Assembly (NCBI GenBank): GCA_017625255.1
Contig: JAGALK010000120.1
Location: forward strand, 1-32,249
Length of the DNA: 32,249 nucleotides
Direction of reading: 5' to 3'
DNA from: Lachnospiraceae bacterium
GTDB lineage: Bacteria; Bacillota; Clostridia; Lachnospirales; Lachnospiraceae
Positions 31,777-32,249 of the stretch are shown here, piece by piece; the stretch's first letter is position 1, and every line of letters starts with the position of its first letter. The notes below the pieces were generated by a model. That model saw only the letters and a list, made by a program, of their open reading frames with translations, had not been told where the DNA came from and did not search any database. A program made the translations under genes and the position numbers.

Positions 31777-31899
31777 ATGACAAAGAGCAAAGACGAATTA
31801 GAAAAAGAAATAATGGATGTTCTAGTAAAGCTCTATAGTGATCAGCAGGGCTGTGAATATGAATATCACGAAGTAAAACCAGACGATAAAACCGCATAA
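31777..31899 (+). CDS. Small acidic protein of unknown function (40 aa)
   Basis: ATG 31777 is preceded by GGAGG at a 7-nt distance. The peptide MTKSKDELEKEIMDVLVKLY... is helical and acidic, with one Cys and no known domain. Its stop lies in a short hairpin ACCGC-ATAA-GCGGT (31891-31904). Confidence 0.65.
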   Translation: MTKSKDELEKEIMDVLVKLYSDQQGCEYEYHEVKPDDKTA

Positions 31900-31938
31900 G
31901 CGGTCAGGTGGACAAGTATCACAACTGAATAAAGTTAC

Positions 31939-32031
31939 CATCCGTATAGACAGGGCGGCGGTTTTTTCCCTCCAGTGTACATCGTAAGACCCCTATATAA
32001 TTTTCTTACCGCCGCTCGCTCTATGCGGATG
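31939..32031 (+). ncRNA. Putative structured RNA element / leader
   Basis: A 24-nt arm starting CATCCGTATAGAC (31939-31962, ending GGGCGGCGGT) pairs at about 20 of 24 positions with the arm ending CTATGCGGATG (32008-32031, beginning ACCGCCGC). Between them lie a pyrimidine-rich single strand (TTTTTTCCCTCC) and an inner hairpin GTAAGA/TCTTAC (31984-31989 / 32004-32009) that abuts the long stem. The region has no open frame and lies 25 nt before the next microgene, so it could be its leader. I do not recognise a known family. Confidence 0.5.
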
Positions 32032-32055
32032 GAAGCAAAGAAAGGAAGTGAGAAT

Positions 32056-32158
32056 ATGAACATGGCAGCAGTAACATTAGAAGATTGCATTGATATGTAT
32101 GAGAGAAAAGGAAACGGTTATTAACGATGGCGCAGTTGTTTGTTTTATTGAGAAATAA
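32056..32158 (+). pseudogene. Frameshifted microgene (phage/mobile-element type)
   Basis: ATG 32056 after GGAAGTGAG opens MNMAAVTLEDCIDMYERKGN and stops early at TAA 32122. In the +1 frame the same message continues without a break as VINDGAVVCFIEK and ends at TAA 32156-32158. The joined product, of about 33 residues, resembles small proteins of the LEDCI-MYE-KG-VINDG type common in clostridial phages and elements. A 1-nt indel at the purine run near 32108-32116 explains it; programmed frameshifting is less likely. Confidence 0.55.
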
Positions 32159-32160
32159 AA

Positions 32161-32200
32161 AATAGCACCAACAGTTACTTTGGCGAGTACTGGTGCTATT
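32161..32200. terminator. Terminator-like hairpin, better on the minus strand
   Basis: AATAGCACCA (32161-32170) and TGGTGCTATT (32191-32200) form a perfect 10-bp stem with an inner TACT/AGTA pairing. On the minus strand a T-run (TTTTTTA) follows, on the plus strand none, so it may end a leftward transcript from outside the window. Two alternative small hairpins follow at 32208-32225 and 32222-32246. Confidence 0.55.
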
Positions 32201-32249
32201 AGATAAGGAAATACAAAAGTATTTCTGTTCTTAATTCTAACAGAAAGTG

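Noticed and set aside
31939..32031. Hammerhead or other known self-cleaving ribozyme
   Set aside because: The conserved CTGATGA and GAAA core of hammerheads is absent, and I could match no other ribozyme core by eye.

Overview
The window looks like a chromosomal segment of a low-GC, anaerobic, chemotactic Gram-positive bacterium of the Clostridia, most likely Lachnospiraceae. This is inferred from AT-rich codon use, strong AGGAG-type ribosome binding sites, an anaerobic ribonucleotide reductase with NrdR boxes, tRNAs without encoded CCA, and protein styles typical of that family. I could run no database search, so genus and species are not assigned.

Layout. (1) 1-9022: a sugar-uptake and sensing cluster. 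It holds the tail of a substrate-binding protein, a two-domain sugar ABC ATPase and two permeases (YtfQRT-YjfF-like), a chemoreceptor, a second YtfQ-like binding protein and a second, dCache-type chemoreceptor. (2) 9023-9371: terminators, a tandem repeat that looks like duplicated tRNA 3' ends, and tRNA-Ile and tRNA-Leu on the minus strand with a near-consensus promoter. (3) 9520-24592: mostly housekeeping genes on the plus strand: folC, nrdD-nrdG under two NrdR boxes, an HtrA-like protease, nifS-iscU, a minus-strand DtxR/MntR-type regulator, a CorA-type transporter, exonuclease III, an SH3-NlpC/P60 wall hydrolase, an atypical OmpR-type regulator, tRNA-Cys, two PLP aminotransferases (the second hisC), a small membrane protein and an HPr-like protein without the phosphorylatable His. 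(4) 24638 to about 25078: the 3' part of an ABC substrate-binding protein gene on the minus strand, cut off at its 5' side. (5) About 25070 to the right edge: an integrated mobile element. It starts with a large serine recombinase pointing towards the broken host gene. Minus-strand Uma2-like and DUF4041/GIY-YIG genes and an ImmA/ImmR-like pair follow. A divergent control region then leads into rightward early genes: several very small proteins, a Cro-like repressor, structured RNA elements and a broken microgene. The right end of the element is not in the window.

How it works together. The left cluster appears to couple sugar import to chemotaxis. The mobile element has the recombinase / ImmA / ImmR / divergent-promoter layout of ICEBs1-like elements and temperate phages. 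Four 15-bp operator-like palindromes (GTCAC-N5-GTGAC type) lie at its switch.

The least explained items are a plus-strand promoter-hairpin-terminator unit of about 92 nt between the recombinase and the Uma2 gene, a large stem structure at 31939-32031 ahead of a frameshifted microgene, and the nuclease pair carried between the recombinase and the immunity genes.
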